A DNA stretch of 64,000 bases from Streptococcus sp. Marseille-Q0941. GTDB taxonomy: Bacteria; Bacillota; Bacilli; Lactobacillales; Streptococcaceae. The stretch covers positions 62,001 through 126,000 of the forward strand of contig NZ_CALSFO010000008.1 of assembly GCF_943736975.1 (NCBI RefSeq), given 5' to 3'. A model generated the notes under the pieces. The model did no database searches. It was not told where the DNA came from and saw only the letters and a list, made by a program, of their open reading frames with translations. Positions 55,808-64,000 of the stretch are shown here, one piece after another (within the stretch, counting starts at the first letter, position 1; every line of letters begins with the position of its first letter). Made by a program: the position numbers and the translations under genes.

Positions 55808-57784
55808 ATGTCAAATTTATCTGTTAATGCGATTCGTTTTCTAGGTATTGATGCTATCAACAAAGCAAACTCAGGACACCCAGGGGTGGTCATGGGTGCT
55901 GCTCCGATGGCATACAGCCTATTCACTAAAGAACTTCGTATCAATCCAGCTCAACCAAACTGGATCAACCGCGACCGTTTTATTCTTTCAGCAGGTCATG
56001 GTTCAATGCTCCTTTATGCCCTTCTTCATCTTTCTGGTTTTGAAGATGTGAGTATGAATGAGGTAAAGAACTTCCGTCAATGGGGCTCTAAAACACCAGG
56101 TCACCCAGAATTTGGGCATACTGCAGGGGTTGATGCAACAACAGGACCTCTAGGACAAGGGATTGCAACTGCGACAGGTTTTGCACAAGCAGAACGTTTC
56201 CTTGCAGCTAAGTATAACCGTGAAGGATATAATATCTTTGATCACTACACATATGTTATCTGTGGAGACGGTGATTTGATGGAAGGTGTTTCAAGCGAGG
56301 CAGCTTCATATGCAGGCTTGCAAAAACTTGACAAGTTGGTTGTTCTTTATGATTCAAATGATATCAACCTGGATGGTGAGACAAAAGATTCATTCACAGA
56401 AAGTGTTCGTGATCGTTACAAGGCTTATGGTTGGCATACAGCCTTGGTTGAAGATGGAACCGATCTTGAAGCTATTCATGCTGCTATTGAAGAAGCTAAG
56501 GCTTCAGGAAAGCCATCTTTGATTGAAGTCAAAACAGTTATTGGTTATGGTTCTCCAAACAAACAAGGAACGAATGCTGTACACGGTGCCCCTCTTGGAG
56601 CTGATGAAACTGCTGCAACTCGCCAAGCACTTGGTTGGGACTACGAACCGTTTGAAATTCCAGCAGAAGTATACGCAGACTTTAAAGAGAATGTTGCAGA
56701 CCGTGGTGCTTCAGCTTATGATGCGTGGACAAAACTAGTTGCAGATTACAAAGAAGCTCACCCAGAACTTGCTGCAGAAGTGGAAGCAATCATCGAAGGG
56801 CACGATCCAGTTGAATTGACTCCAGAAGACTTCCCAGCCTTAGAAAATGGTTTCTCTCAAGCAACTCGTAACTCAAGTCAAGATGCTTTGAATGTTGTGG
56901 CTGCTAAATTGCCAACCTTCTTGGGTGGGTCAGCTGACCTTGCTCATTCAAATATGACTTACATCAAAACTGATGGACTTCAAGATGATGCAAATCGCTT
57001 GAATCGTAACATTCAATTTGGTGTTCGTGAATTTGCAATGGGTACTGTCTTGAACGGAATGGCTCTTCACGGTGGTCTTCGTGTTTACGGAGGAACTTTC
57101 TTCGTCTTCTCAGACTATCTTAAAGCAGCAGTTCGTTTGTCAGCCTTACAAGGTCTTCCTGTAACCTATGTCTTCACACACGATTCAATCGCGGTTGGTG
57201 AAGATGGACCAACTCACGAACCAATAGAGCACTTAGCAGGACTTCGTGCGATTCCAAACCTTAATGTTTTCCGTCCAGCAGATGCGCGTGAAACTCAAGC
57301 AGCTTGGTACCTTGCGGTGAAAAGCGAAAAGACACCAACTGCCCTTGTCTTGACACGCCAAAACTTGACTGTTGAGGAAGGAACAGACTTTGATAAAGTT
57401 GCAAAAGGTGCATATGTTGTCTACGAAAATGCGGCAGACTTTGACACGATTTTGATTGCAACAGGTTCAGAAGTGAATCTTGCTGTTGCGGCTGCTAAGG
57501 AATTAGCAAGTCAAGGTGGAAAAGTTCGTGTAGTCAGCATGCCATCTACAGATGTTTTTGATGCACAAGATGCAGCATACAAAGAAGAAATCCTACCAAA
57601 TGCAGTTCGACGCCGTGTGGCAGTCGAAATGGGAGCAACTCAAAACTGGTACAAATACGTTGGTCTTGATGGAGCAGTTCTCGGTATTGATACCTTTGGA
57701 GCATCTGCACCAGCTCCAAAAGTTTTGGCAGAATATGGATTTACAGTTGAAAACTTAGTGAAAATTGTAAACAACTTGAAATAA
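55808..57784 (+). CDS. tkt: Transketolase
   Basis: 658 residues. Thiamine-binding motif GDGDLMEGVSSEAASYAGLQ near residues 152-171, and the conserved HDSIAVGEDGPTHEP in the pyrimidine domain; a C-terminal regulatory domain follows. It moves two-carbon units between pentose and hexose phosphates. A -10 TATACT lies at 55775-55780. GAAAGG precedes the start. Confidence 0.97.
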   Translation: MSNLSVNAIRFLGIDAINKANSGHPGVVMGAAPMAYSLFTKELRINPAQPNWINRDRFILSAGHGSMLLYALLHLSGFEDVSMNEVKNFRQWGSKTPGHPEFGHTAGVDATTGPLGQGIATATGFAQAERFLAAKYNREGYNIFDHYTYVICGDGDLMEGVSSEAASYAGLQKLDKLVVLYDSNDINLDGETKDSFTESVRDRYKAYGWHTALVEDGTDLEAIHAAIEEAKASGKPSLIEVKTVIGYGSPNKQGTNAVHGAPLGADETAATRQALGWDYEPFEIPAEVYADFKENVADRGASAYDAWTKLVADYKEAHPELAAEVEAIIEGHDPVELTPEDFPALENGFSQATRNSSQDALNVVAAKLPTFLGGSADLAHSNMTYIKTDGLQDDANRLNRNIQFGVREFAMGTVLNGMALHGGLRVYGGTFFVFSDYLKAAVRLSALQGLPVTYVFTHDSIAVGEDGPTHEPIEHLAGLRAIPNLNVFRPADARETQAAWYLAVKSEKTPTALVLTRQNLTVEEGTDFDKVAKGAYVVYENAADFDTILIATGSEVNLAVAAAKELASQGGKVRVVSMPSTDVFDAQDAAYKEEILPNAVRRRVAVEMGATQNWYKYVGLDGAVLGIDTFGASAPAPKVLAEYGFTVENLVKIVNNLK

Positions 57785-57786
57785 TA

Positions 57787-57813
57787 AAAATCAGAGCAAA
57801 GCTCTGATTTTTT
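57787..57813 (+). terminator. Terminator after tkt
   Basis: Arms AAATCAGAGC/GCTCTGATTT with a 3-base loop and T-run. Confidence 0.93.
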
Positions 57814-57899
57814 ATTAACCTAAAACCAAGGTGTAATCTTGTAAAAATAGTTTAAATTTGATATAGTAGTTTTATCTGAATTACAAAGGAGAAAATACT

Positions 57900-58220
57900 A
57901 TGAATCCAAATTTAACATTTGTGATTATGCTTGTAGTCATGTTTGGATTGATGTTCTTTATGCAACGTTCTCAAAAGAAACAAGCTGAAAAACGCATGGA
58001 GAGTCTCAACAAACTTCAAAAAGGCTACGAAGTTATTACTATCGGTGGTTTATACGGTACAGTTGATGAAGTTGATACCGAAAACAAAACGATTGTACTT
58101 GATGTAGACGGAGTTTACTTGACTTTCGAATTAGGAGCAATTAGAACAGTTTTGCCAGTTAAAGAAGCTGTCACACCTGAAGGTACAGTTGTTGATGGTG
58201 AAAGCGCAATTGAAGAATAA
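57900..58220 (+). CDS. yajC: Preprotein translocase accessory subunit YajC
   Basis: 106 residues: one N-terminal membrane segment (about 4-20) and a soluble domain with MQRSQKKQAEKR and KGYEVITIGGLYGTVDEV. Associates with SecDF/YidC in other bacteria. Followed by a small terminator. Confidence 0.92.
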   Translation: MNPNLTFVIMLVVMFGLMFFMQRSQKKQAEKRMESLNKLQKGYEVITIGGLYGTVDEVDTENKTIVLDVDGVYLTFELGAIRTVLPVKEAVTPEGTVVDGESAIEE

Positions 58221-58223
58221 AAC

Positions 58224-58248
58224 GGGGTGGATCTCATACCCCTTTTTC
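58224..58248 (+). terminator. Terminator after yajC
   Basis: Arms GGGGT/ACCCC with a 9-base loop, then TTTTT. Confidence 0.75.
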
Positions 58249-58268
58249 TATGAAGATGGGGAATAATA

Positions 58269-58706
58269 ATGAAGAAAGTTGTTTTTGTATGTCTTGGTAA
58301 TATTTGCCGTAGTCCTATGGCAGAATTTGTTATGAAATCTTTAACCGATGATTATGAGATTGAAAGTAGAGCAACTTCTTCTTGGGAACACGGGAATCCA
58401 ATTCACGAAGGGACTCAAGAAATCTTTAAATCTCACGAGATTCCTTATGATTCATTAAAAACATCGCAACAAATCTCTAAAGATGATTTTGAATATTTTG
58501 ATTATATCATTGGAATGGATGAGTCTAATCTTCTCGATCTGACTCGCATGTGTCCTCAAAGCCAGAAGCACAAGATAGAGACATTCGCTTCTGAAGGTGT
58601 TCCGGATCCTTGGTATACAGGGGATTTTGATGAAACTTATGATCGGGTTTTAACAGGTTGTAAAGCTTGGCTAGCACGTTTAGAAAATGAGGCAAAAAAT
58701 GGATAA
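58269..58706 (+). CDS. Low-molecular-weight protein-tyrosine phosphatase
   Basis: 145 residues. The signature VCLGNICRSPMAE (CX5RS) holds the catalytic Cys8 and Arg14, and the general acid Asp is in DPWY near residue 117. It removes phosphate from tyrosine, a role linked to capsule control or metabolism. It overlaps the MORN-repeat gene by 8 bases. The start has GGGG upstream. Confidence 0.93.
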   Translation: MKKVVFVCLGNICRSPMAEFVMKSLTDDYEIESRATSSWEHGNPIHEGTQEIFKSHEIPYDSLKTSQQISKDDFEYFDYIIGMDESNLLDLTRMCPQSQKHKIETFASEGVPDPWYTGDFDETYDRVLTGCKAWLARLENEAKNG

Positions 58707-59112
58707 TTTAAAGAAATTCTATGATAGATACAGTGTCTATATAACACGTCCTCGTTTAGAAATTGCGACAGTAGTGGTCATAGCTCTTTGCGCGATATTC
58801 GTATTTGTAGGGAACATGCCTAAGCAAGGAGTATTAAAATTGGATGGCGATTCCTTAGTATATGACGGAAGTATCGTTCGTGGAAAGATGAATGGCAAAG
58901 GAACCATGACTTTCTCAAATGGTGATACCTACACTGGGGAATTCAAAAATGGCGCATTTAACGGCAAAGGAACCTACCAAGCTAAGGAAGGCTGGGTTTA
59001 TGAAGGTGACTTTGTTAATGGCCAGGCTGAAGGTAAAGGAAAACTGACTACCGAGCAAGAAGTAGTCTATGAAGGTGATTTTAAACAAGGTCTCTTTCAA
59101 CAAGCGCAATAA
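58699..59112 (+). CDS. Membrane-anchored MORN-repeat protein
   Basis: 137 residues from the ATG at 58699, preceded by GAGG; an in-frame start at 58687 is weaker. One membrane segment (about residues 21-42) is followed by three or four MORN repeats with the pattern GxGxxxxxxGxxYxGxF (GKGTMTFSNGDTYTGEF, GKGTYQAKEGWVYEGDF, GKGKLTTEQEVVYEGDF). MORN repeats bind lipids or proteins, so it may be an outer-face scaffold. Co-expressed with the phosphatase. Confidence 0.88.
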   Translation: MDNLKKFYDRYSVYITRPRLEIATVVVIALCAIFVFVGNMPKQGVLKLDGDSLVYDGSIVRGKMNGKGTMTFSNGDTYTGEFKNGAFNGKGTYQAKEGWVYEGDFVNGQAEGKGKLTTEQEVVYEGDFKQGLFQQAQ

Positions 59113-59411
59113 CCTCCTCTTAGAGGGGGTATTATACTGCGCGCTAGGAAAGCGCTTACATGGAAATTGGGTTGCTTTCCAATACCTTTTTACAATGAAG
59201 TTTGTGAAAAATAAAAATTTTATTGAATTATTCACAAAGTGTATGCGCAAAAGTGTATTTGTAGGTGTGTTCAAAACTGTTTTCACAAGCAAACAAAAAA
59301 AGTTTGTGAAATTTCTATGAAACTGTTTACAAATCTTGAAAAAAGAGTTATAATAAGATTGTGAAAAAATTAACAAAGGATTTACAATCCTTGAAAGCTA
59401 TGGAGGAAAAT
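59113..59411 (+). promoter_or_regulatory. adhE control region: CcpA site, two promoters and Rex sites
   Basis: First promoter -10 TATACT (59133-59138) with cre-like AGGAAAGCGCTTACA (59146-59160, one mismatch). Half-sites TTGTGAA/TTCACAA occur at 59202, 59231, 59282 and 59304. The second promoter has -35 TTTACA (59326-59331), 17 bases, -10 TATAAT (59349-59354), and the full Rex-type box TTGTGAAAAAATTAACAA (59359-59376) follows it. Nothing codes for protein here. Confidence 0.8.
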
Positions 59412-62063
59412 ATGGCTGATAAAAAAACTGTAACACCAGAGGAAAAGAAACTTGCTGCTGAAAAGCATGTCGATGGTTTGGTGCAAAAAGCTTTGGTTGC
59501 CCTTGAAGAAATGCGTAAACTCGACCAAGATCAAGTCGATTATATCGTAGCAAAAGCTTCAGTTGCAGCACTTGATGCTCACGGAGAATTAGCTCTACAT
59601 GCCTTTGAAGAAACAGGACGTGGAGTATTTGAAGACAAAGCAACTAAGAACTTATTTGCTTGTGAGCACGTAGTAAACAACATGCGCCATACTAAAACAG
59701 TTGGTGTTATCGAAGAAGATGATGTAACAGGATTGACTCTTATCGCAGAACCAGTTGGTGTTGTTTGTGGGATCACTCCGACAACTAACCCAACTTCGAC
59801 AGCAATCTTTAAAGCTTTGATTTCTTTGAAGACTCGTAATCCTATTGTCTTTGCATTCCACCCATCGGCTCAAGAATCATCAGCTCACGCCGCTCAAATC
59901 GTTCGTGATGCAGCGATTAAAGCAGGAGCTCCTGAGAACTGTGTACAGTGGATTACTGAACCATCTATGGAAGCAACTAGTGCACTTATGAACCACGAAG
60001 GTGTTGCGACAATCCTTGCGACAGGTGGTAATGCCATGGTTAAAGCGGCATACTCATGTGGTAAACCAGCTCTTGGGGTAGGTGCGGGTAACGTTCCAGC
60101 TTATGTTGAAAAATCAGCTAACATCCGCCAAGCTGCTCACGATATCGTAATGTCTAAATCATTTGACAACGGAATGGTCTGTGCATCTGAACAAGCGGTT
60201 ATCATCGATAAAGAGATTTACGATGAATTCGTAGCAGAGTTCAAATCATATCACACTTACTTTGTAAACAAAAAAGAAAAAGCCCTTCTTGAAGAATTCT
60301 GCTTCGGTGTGAAAGCAAATAGCAAAAACTGTGCTGGTGCAAAATTGAACGCTGACATCGTTGGTAAACCAGCAACTTGGATTGCAGAGCAAGCAGGATT
60401 TACGGTTCCAGAAGGAACAAACATTCTTGCTGCAGAATGTAAAGAAGTTGGTGAAAACGAGCCACTGACTCGTGAAAAATTGTCACCAGTTATCGCAGTT
60501 TTGAAATCTGAAAGTCGTGAAGATGGTATTGCCAAAGCTCGTCAAATGGTTGAATTTAACGGTCTTGGACACTCAGCAGCTATCCATACAGCTGATGAAG
60601 AATTGACTAAAGAATTTGGTAAAGCTGTTAAAGCTATTCGTGTTATCTGTAACTCACCTTCTACTTTCGGTGGTATCGGGGACGTTTATAATGCCTTCTT
60701 GCCATCATTGACACTCGGATGTGGTTCATACGGACGCAACTCAGTTGGTGATAACGTGAGCGCTATTAACCTCTTGAATATCAAAAAAGTCGGAAGACGG
60801 AGAAATAACATGCAATGGATGAAACTTCCTTCAAAAACATACTTTGAACGTGATTCAATTCAATACCTTCAAAAATGTCGTGACGTTGAGCGTGTCATGA
60901 TCGTTACTGACCACGCTATGGTAGAGCTTGGCTTCCTTGATCGTATCATCGAACAACTTGACCTTCGTCGCAATAAGGTTGTTTACCAAATCTTTGCAGA
61001 TGTAGAACCAGATCCAGACATCACAACAGTTGAACGTGGTACTGAGATTATGCGTTCCTTCAAACCAGATACAATCATCGCTCTCGGTGGTGGATCTCCA
61101 ATGGATGCTGCTAAAGTAATGTGGCTTTTCTACGAGCAACCAGAAGTGGACTTCCGTGACCTTGTACAAAAATTCATGGATATCCGTAAACGTGCCTTCA
61201 AATTCCCATTGCTTGGTAAGAAGACTAAATTCATCGCTATCCCAACTACATCTGGTACAGGATCTGAAGTAACTCCATTTGCCGTTATCTCTGATAAAGC
61301 AAACAACCGTAAATACCCAATCGCTGACTACTCATTGACACCAACTGTGGCAATCGTAGACCCTGCTTTGGTATTGACAGTTCCTGGATTTGTAGCTGCT
61401 GATACTGGTATGGACGTATTGACTCACGCGACTGAAGCATACGTATCACAAATGGCTAGCGACTACACTGACGGTCTTGCTCTTCAAGCGATCAAACTTG
61501 TATTCGAAAACCTTGAAAGCTCAGTTAAGAATGCAGACTTCCACTCACGTGAGAAAATGCATAACGCTTCAACAATCGCTGGTATGGCCTTTGCTAATGC
61601 CTTCCTAGGGATTTCTCACTCAATGGCTCACAAGATTGGTGCGCAATTCCACACAGTTCACGGACGTACAAATGCAATCTTGCTTCCATACGTTATCCGT
61701 TACAATGGTACACGCCCGGCTAAGACAGCTACATGGCCTAAGTACAACTACTACCGTGCAGACGAGAAATATCAAGATATCGCTCGTATGCTTGGGCTTC
61801 CAGCTTCTACGCCAGAAGAAGGGGTTGAATCTTACGCAAAAGCTGTTTACGAACTCGGTGAGCGTGTAGGTATCGAAATGAACTTCAAAGCACAAGGAAT
61901 TGACGAAAAAGAATGGAAAGAACATTCACGTGAATTGGCCTTCCTTGCTTATGAAGACCAATGTTCACCTGCAAACCCACGTCTTCCTATGGTTGACCAT
62001 ATGCAAGAAATCATCGAAGATGCTTACTATGGTTACAAAGAAAGACCAGGACGTCGTAAATAA
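59412..62063 (+). CDS. adhE: Bifunctional acetaldehyde-CoA/alcohol dehydrogenase
   Basis: 883 residues from the ATG at 59412 (GGAGG upstream); an in-frame start at 59361 overlaps the Rex box and has no ribosome site. N-terminal aldehyde dehydrogenase domain (catalytic Cys in DNGMVCASEQAVI near residue 255) and C-terminal iron-dependent alcohol dehydrogenase (about 460-883, GTGSEVTPFAVI and GISHSMAHKIGA). It turns acetyl-CoA into ethanol, restoring NAD. In pneumococcus it affects virulence. A terminator follows. Confidence 0.97.
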   Translation: MADKKTVTPEEKKLAAEKHVDGLVQKALVALEEMRKLDQDQVDYIVAKASVAALDAHGELALHAFEETGRGVFEDKATKNLFACEHVVNNMRHTKTVGVIEEDDVTGLTLIAEPVGVVCGITPTTNPTSTAIFKALISLKTRNPIVFAFHPSAQESSAHAAQIVRDAAIKAGAPENCVQWITEPSMEATSALMNHEGVATILATGGNAMVKAAYSCGKPALGVGAGNVPAYVEKSANIRQAAHDIVMSKSFDNGMVCASEQAVIIDKEIYDEFVAEFKSYHTYFVNKKEKALLEEFCFGVKANSKNCAGAKLNADIVGKPATWIAEQAGFTVPEGTNILAAECKEVGENEPLTREKLSPVIAVLKSESREDGIAKARQMVEFNGLGHSAAIHTADEELTKEFGKAVKAIRVICNSPSTFGGIGDVYNAFLPSLTLGCGSYGRNSVGDNVSAINLLNIKKVGRRRNNMQWMKLPSKTYFERDSIQYLQKCRDVERVMIVTDHAMVELGFLDRIIEQLDLRRNKVVYQIFADVEPDPDITTVERGTEIMRSFKPDTIIALGGGSPMDAAKVMWLFYEQPEVDFRDLVQKFMDIRKRAFKFPLLGKKTKFIAIPTTSGTGSEVTPFAVISDKANNRKYPIADYSLTPTVAIVDPALVLTVPGFVAADTGMDVLTHATEAYVSQMASDYTDGLALQAIKLVFENLESSVKNADFHSREKMHNASTIAGMAFANAFLGISHSMAHKIGAQFHTVHGRTNAILLPYVIRYNGTRPAKTATWPKYNYYRADEKYQDIARMLGLPASTPEEGVESYAKAVYELGERVGIEMNFKAQGIDEKEWKEHSRELAFLAYEDQCSPANPRLPMVDHMQEIIEDAYYGYKERPGRRK

Positions 62064-62076
62064 TTGATTATCAGCC

Positions 62077-62105
62077 AGAGACAGGAATTTCCTGTCTCTT
62101 TTTTG
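62077..62105 (+). terminator. Terminator after adhE
   Basis: Arms AGAGACAGG/CCTGTCTCT with a 5-base loop and T-run. Confidence 0.93.
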
Positions 62106-62131
62106 TAATTCTTTTTTGGAAATGGTATAAT
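62103..62131 (+). promoter_or_regulatory. Promoter of the TprA/PlcR-like regulator
   Basis: -35 TTGTAA (62103-62108), 17-base spacer, -10 TATAAT (62126-62131). A minimal ATG-TAA start-stop (62185-62190) sits just before the gene. Confidence 0.75.
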
Positions 62132-62193
62132 AAGCGTATATGTTTGTTTGACTATCAAAGTTTTTGTATCGAGCCGAGGGAGAAATGTAAGAA

Positions 62194-63105
62194 ATGAATG
62201 ATTTAGGGGAAAAGGTACGGCTTCTTAGAGAGGAGAAAGGGCTTAGTCGTCCAGTCTTTTGTGGGGATGAGTCTGAATTATCCGTCCGTCAGTTGGTCCG
62301 CATCGAGAAAGGAGAATTTCGTCCTACGATAAAAACGCTAGAATACATTGCAGATAGGCTAGACATCCCATCCTATGTCTTGATGCCAGACTATAAGGAA
62401 TTGCCCAAGCGTTACCAAGAATTAAAATACTTTCTTCTTCGTCATCCTGACTATGGAGACAAAGAGTTGCAGGAACAAAAGGAAGAATATTTTGATGAGA
62501 TTTTTGAGAGTTTTTATGATGATTTGCCACGTGATGAGAAAGTGCTAGTGGATTGTCTTCAAGCTATAGATGCAGTGAGAATGACTAGTAATTCCTTATA
62601 TGGAAGCAGTGTGATTGAGGGCGGTCTTCAAGACTTACTATCCAGAGATGTATATAAAGTTGAGGACCTTTTGAAATTGAGACTGTATTTCAACTGTCAG
62701 TTAATGGATGGTTTAAATGTGGGTGAGATAAAAGAATCTGAGCATGAAACCATTCTTTGTTTTCATGACAAACTAAGTTCTCAGGTTGATAAGATAGAGT
62801 TCGATTGTTTGGACTTGCTTAGAGATTCCTTGTTAGCTTCTTTAGCTTGTATAGAAATTATGGGACTGTTTCATTATTTTAAGAGGGCAGTTGAAACGTT
62901 AAATAAAATAGGACAGAAAACACGAGATTTTCAAAAACAACCGATTGTCTTGATGGTGGAGTGGAAATATTATATTCAGACGGATTATGATACAGCCAAA
63001 CAAAAGTATGAAGAAGCAAAAATGATGGCGAAGATGTTTGGCAATGAGCAGTTACTAATTAGTTTAGATAATGAATGGACCGAGGATCTAGAAAGATATC
63101 GTTGA
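62194..63105 (+). CDS. XRE-family regulator with helical peptide-sensing domain (TprA/PlcR-like)
   Basis: 303 residues. N-terminal helix-turn-helix (EKVRLLREEKGLSRPVFCGD, SVRQLVRIEKGEFRPT), then helical, TPR-like repeats to the end, the architecture of the PlcR/TprA group that senses small peptides. It resembles pneumococcal TprA, whose partner PhrA peptide relieves repression. No good Phr gene was found nearby. It stands upstream of an ABC ATPase, probably its target. GAGGGAG lies 11 bases before the ATG, slightly far. Confidence 0.82.
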   Translation: MNDLGEKVRLLREEKGLSRPVFCGDESELSVRQLVRIEKGEFRPTIKTLEYIADRLDIPSYVLMPDYKELPKRYQELKYFLLRHPDYGDKELQEQKEEYFDEIFESFYDDLPRDEKVLVDCLQAIDAVRMTSNSLYGSSVIEGGLQDLLSRDVYKVEDLLKLRLYFNCQLMDGLNVGEIKESEHETILCFHDKLSSQVDKIEFDCLDLLRDSLLASLACIEIMGLFHYFKRAVETLNKIGQKTRDFQKQPIVLMVEWKYYIQTDYDTAKQKYEEAKMMAKMFGNEQLLISLDNEWTEDLERYR

Positions 63106-63117
63106 AGGGTTTATAGG

Positions 63118-63159
63118 AGTGACATTTCTGTCATTGGGGGAATGTCGCTTTTTTGTTAC
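63118..63159 (+). terminator. Terminator/attenuator hairpin before the ABC gene
   Basis: AGTGACATT pairs with AATGTCGCT (one G-U) and TTTTTT follows. A -10-like TACAAT overlaps the 3' side. It may gate the ABC operon. Confidence 0.75.
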
Positions 63160-63293
63160 AATGAATTCTAAAAAAAGACAACGGAATTCCTTGTTTCTTT
63201 TGAATCTGATTTTGTTAAATATAATTTATATTAGCATTGTTTATTTTAGTTTGTATCGGTACACGATAACACAAGTGATTAAAGGAGATTATA

Positions 63294-63977
63294 ATGTCCA
63301 TTTTATCCATTAAAAATATTTCAAAATTTTACGCTTTGGACGGCAAACATAAAGAGCAGGCTCTAAGAAATATTAACCTGCAGATTGCTGAAGGAAAAAT
63401 TACGGCGATTTATGGTCCGTCAGGCTGTGGAAAAACCAGTCTATTGAATATCATCAGTGGTCTTGATAGAGAGTATGAGGGAGTTTTAGATTTTAAAGGG
63501 GAGTCTCTCAGAGAACTATCGGAGGTTGAATTAACTCAATTCCGCAAAGACAACATTGGGTTTGTCTTTCAAAACTTCAATCTCATTCCTCACCAGTCTG
63601 TTTTGGACAATGTTAAGTTGCCTCTCTATGTCAAAGATTTATCCGATAAAGAAATGACAAGGATAGCTCAAGAGCAACTAGTCAGTTTAGGAATGGAACC
63701 TTTTATGGCTAAAAATGTCAAGCAACTTTCTGGAGGACAAAAGCAACGTGTAGCCATTGCGCGTGCTCTGGTCAATCAACCGGATATGATTGTAGCTGAT
63801 GAACCAACAGGGTCGCTGGATTCTCAATCCCAAGAAATGGTATTAGAAGTATTTAAAAGTTTGGCCAAATCTGGGAAAACAGTACTGATTGTGACTCATA
63901 ACCCAGAAGTAGCTGAATATGCAGATGTAATTATCAAAATGAAGGATGGTGAAGTCGTTGAAGAAGTCAAAAAATAA
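63294..63977 (+). CDS. ABC transporter ATP-binding protein (MacB/LolD-like)
   Basis: 227 residues with Walker A GPSGCGKTS, signature LSGGQKQR and Walker B MIVADEPTGSLD. The AAAGGAG site is eight bases upstream. It needs a permease with large extracellular domains, expected just beyond the window. It is controlled by or adjacent to a TprA-like regulator, so it may export a peptide or protect against one (inference). Confidence 0.93.
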   Translation: MSILSIKNISKFYALDGKHKEQALRNINLQIAEGKITAIYGPSGCGKTSLLNIISGLDREYEGVLDFKGESLRELSEVELTQFRKDNIGFVFQNFNLIPHQSVLDNVKLPLYVKDLSDKEMTRIAQEQLVSLGMEPFMAKNVKQLSGGQKQRVAIARALVNQPDMIVADEPTGSLDSQSQEMVLEVFKSLAKSGKTVLIVTHNPEVAEYADVIIKMKDGEVVEEVKK

Positions 63978-64000
63978 AGGATTGTCCTTTAAAAACAAAT

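Noticed and set aside
63165..63317. 50-codon hydrophobic ORF (MNSKKRQRNSLFLLNLILLN...) between the TprA-like regulator and the ABC gene, a candidate signal peptide precursor
   Set aside because: The ATG has no ribosome site and overlaps a -10-like TACAAT, the frame runs into the ABC gene, and the longer GTG form starts inside the terminator hairpin.

Overview
The window is a low-GC Firmicute chromosome and almost certainly a Mitis-group Streptococcus (oralis/mitis-like) rather than S. pneumoniae itself. Many proteins match pneumococcal families as I remember them: the NgtS-like glycan-binding lipoprotein, TrhO, CapD-like epimerase, NrdD/NrdG, the S10-spc-alpha ribosomal operon, transketolase and AdhE. 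The gene order, however, joins blocks that I recall as separate in the pneumococcus. No tRNA, rRNA, insertion sequence, prophage or CRISPR array was seen.

Layout. 1-7.8 kb: host N-glycan use (GH38 C-terminus, ROK kinase, GH20 hexosaminidase, then a glycan ABC importer behind a promoter with a perfect cre). 8-14.4 kb: trhO, a DUF4299-type gene with its own cre, and leftward envelope genes (membrane protein; PadR-DUF1700-DUF4097 stress module; MFS permease). 14.5-19 kb: glycosyltransferase, CapD-like sugar-nucleotide enzyme and three tandem DUF805 genes. 19-21.3 kb: leftward L-serine dehydratase with a HAD phosphatase. 21.5-26.6 kb: secreted LysM protein, an Rgg-type regulator divergent from a bacteriocin-associated membrane protein/ABC pair, and a 640-base gene-free stretch. 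26.6-30.3 kb: mnmA, Nudix, mnmG (tRNA wobble-uridine modification). 30.3-35.7 kb: a 44-codon gene and membrane protein behind a ComX-box-like element, then anaerobic ribonucleotide reductase (nrdD, small ORF, GNAT, nrdG) with paired NrdR-like boxes. 36-50.7 kb: rpsJ to rplQ including secY, adk, infA and rpoA. 50.9-52.6 kb: ACT protein and PFL/UPF0210 protein. 52.6-52.7 kb: a CiaR-controlled small RNA (csRNA family). 52.9-55.7 kb: rnpA-yidC-khpB plus an unknown gene. 55.8-62.1 kb: tkt, yajC, a low-molecular-weight phosphatase, a MORN protein and adhE with Rex and CcpA sites. 62.2-64 kb: TprA/PlcR-like regulator and an ABC ATPase whose partner lies beyond the window.

How it fits together. The first block strips and imports host glycans under carbon catabolite control. 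Fermentative (adhE, tkt), anaerobic (nrdDG) and stress or competence functions surround the core translation operon.

Most interesting non-coding signals: (1) four rod-shaped hairpins in the two long spacers around rpsH, three sharing an invariant 5x5 internal loop (UAGGA/UAUCU) while their flanking helices change sequence but keep pairing; (2) the csRNA; (3) a 19-bp twin repeat in the rgg/ABC intergenic region; (4) the ComX-box-like element in front of the 44-codon ORF.
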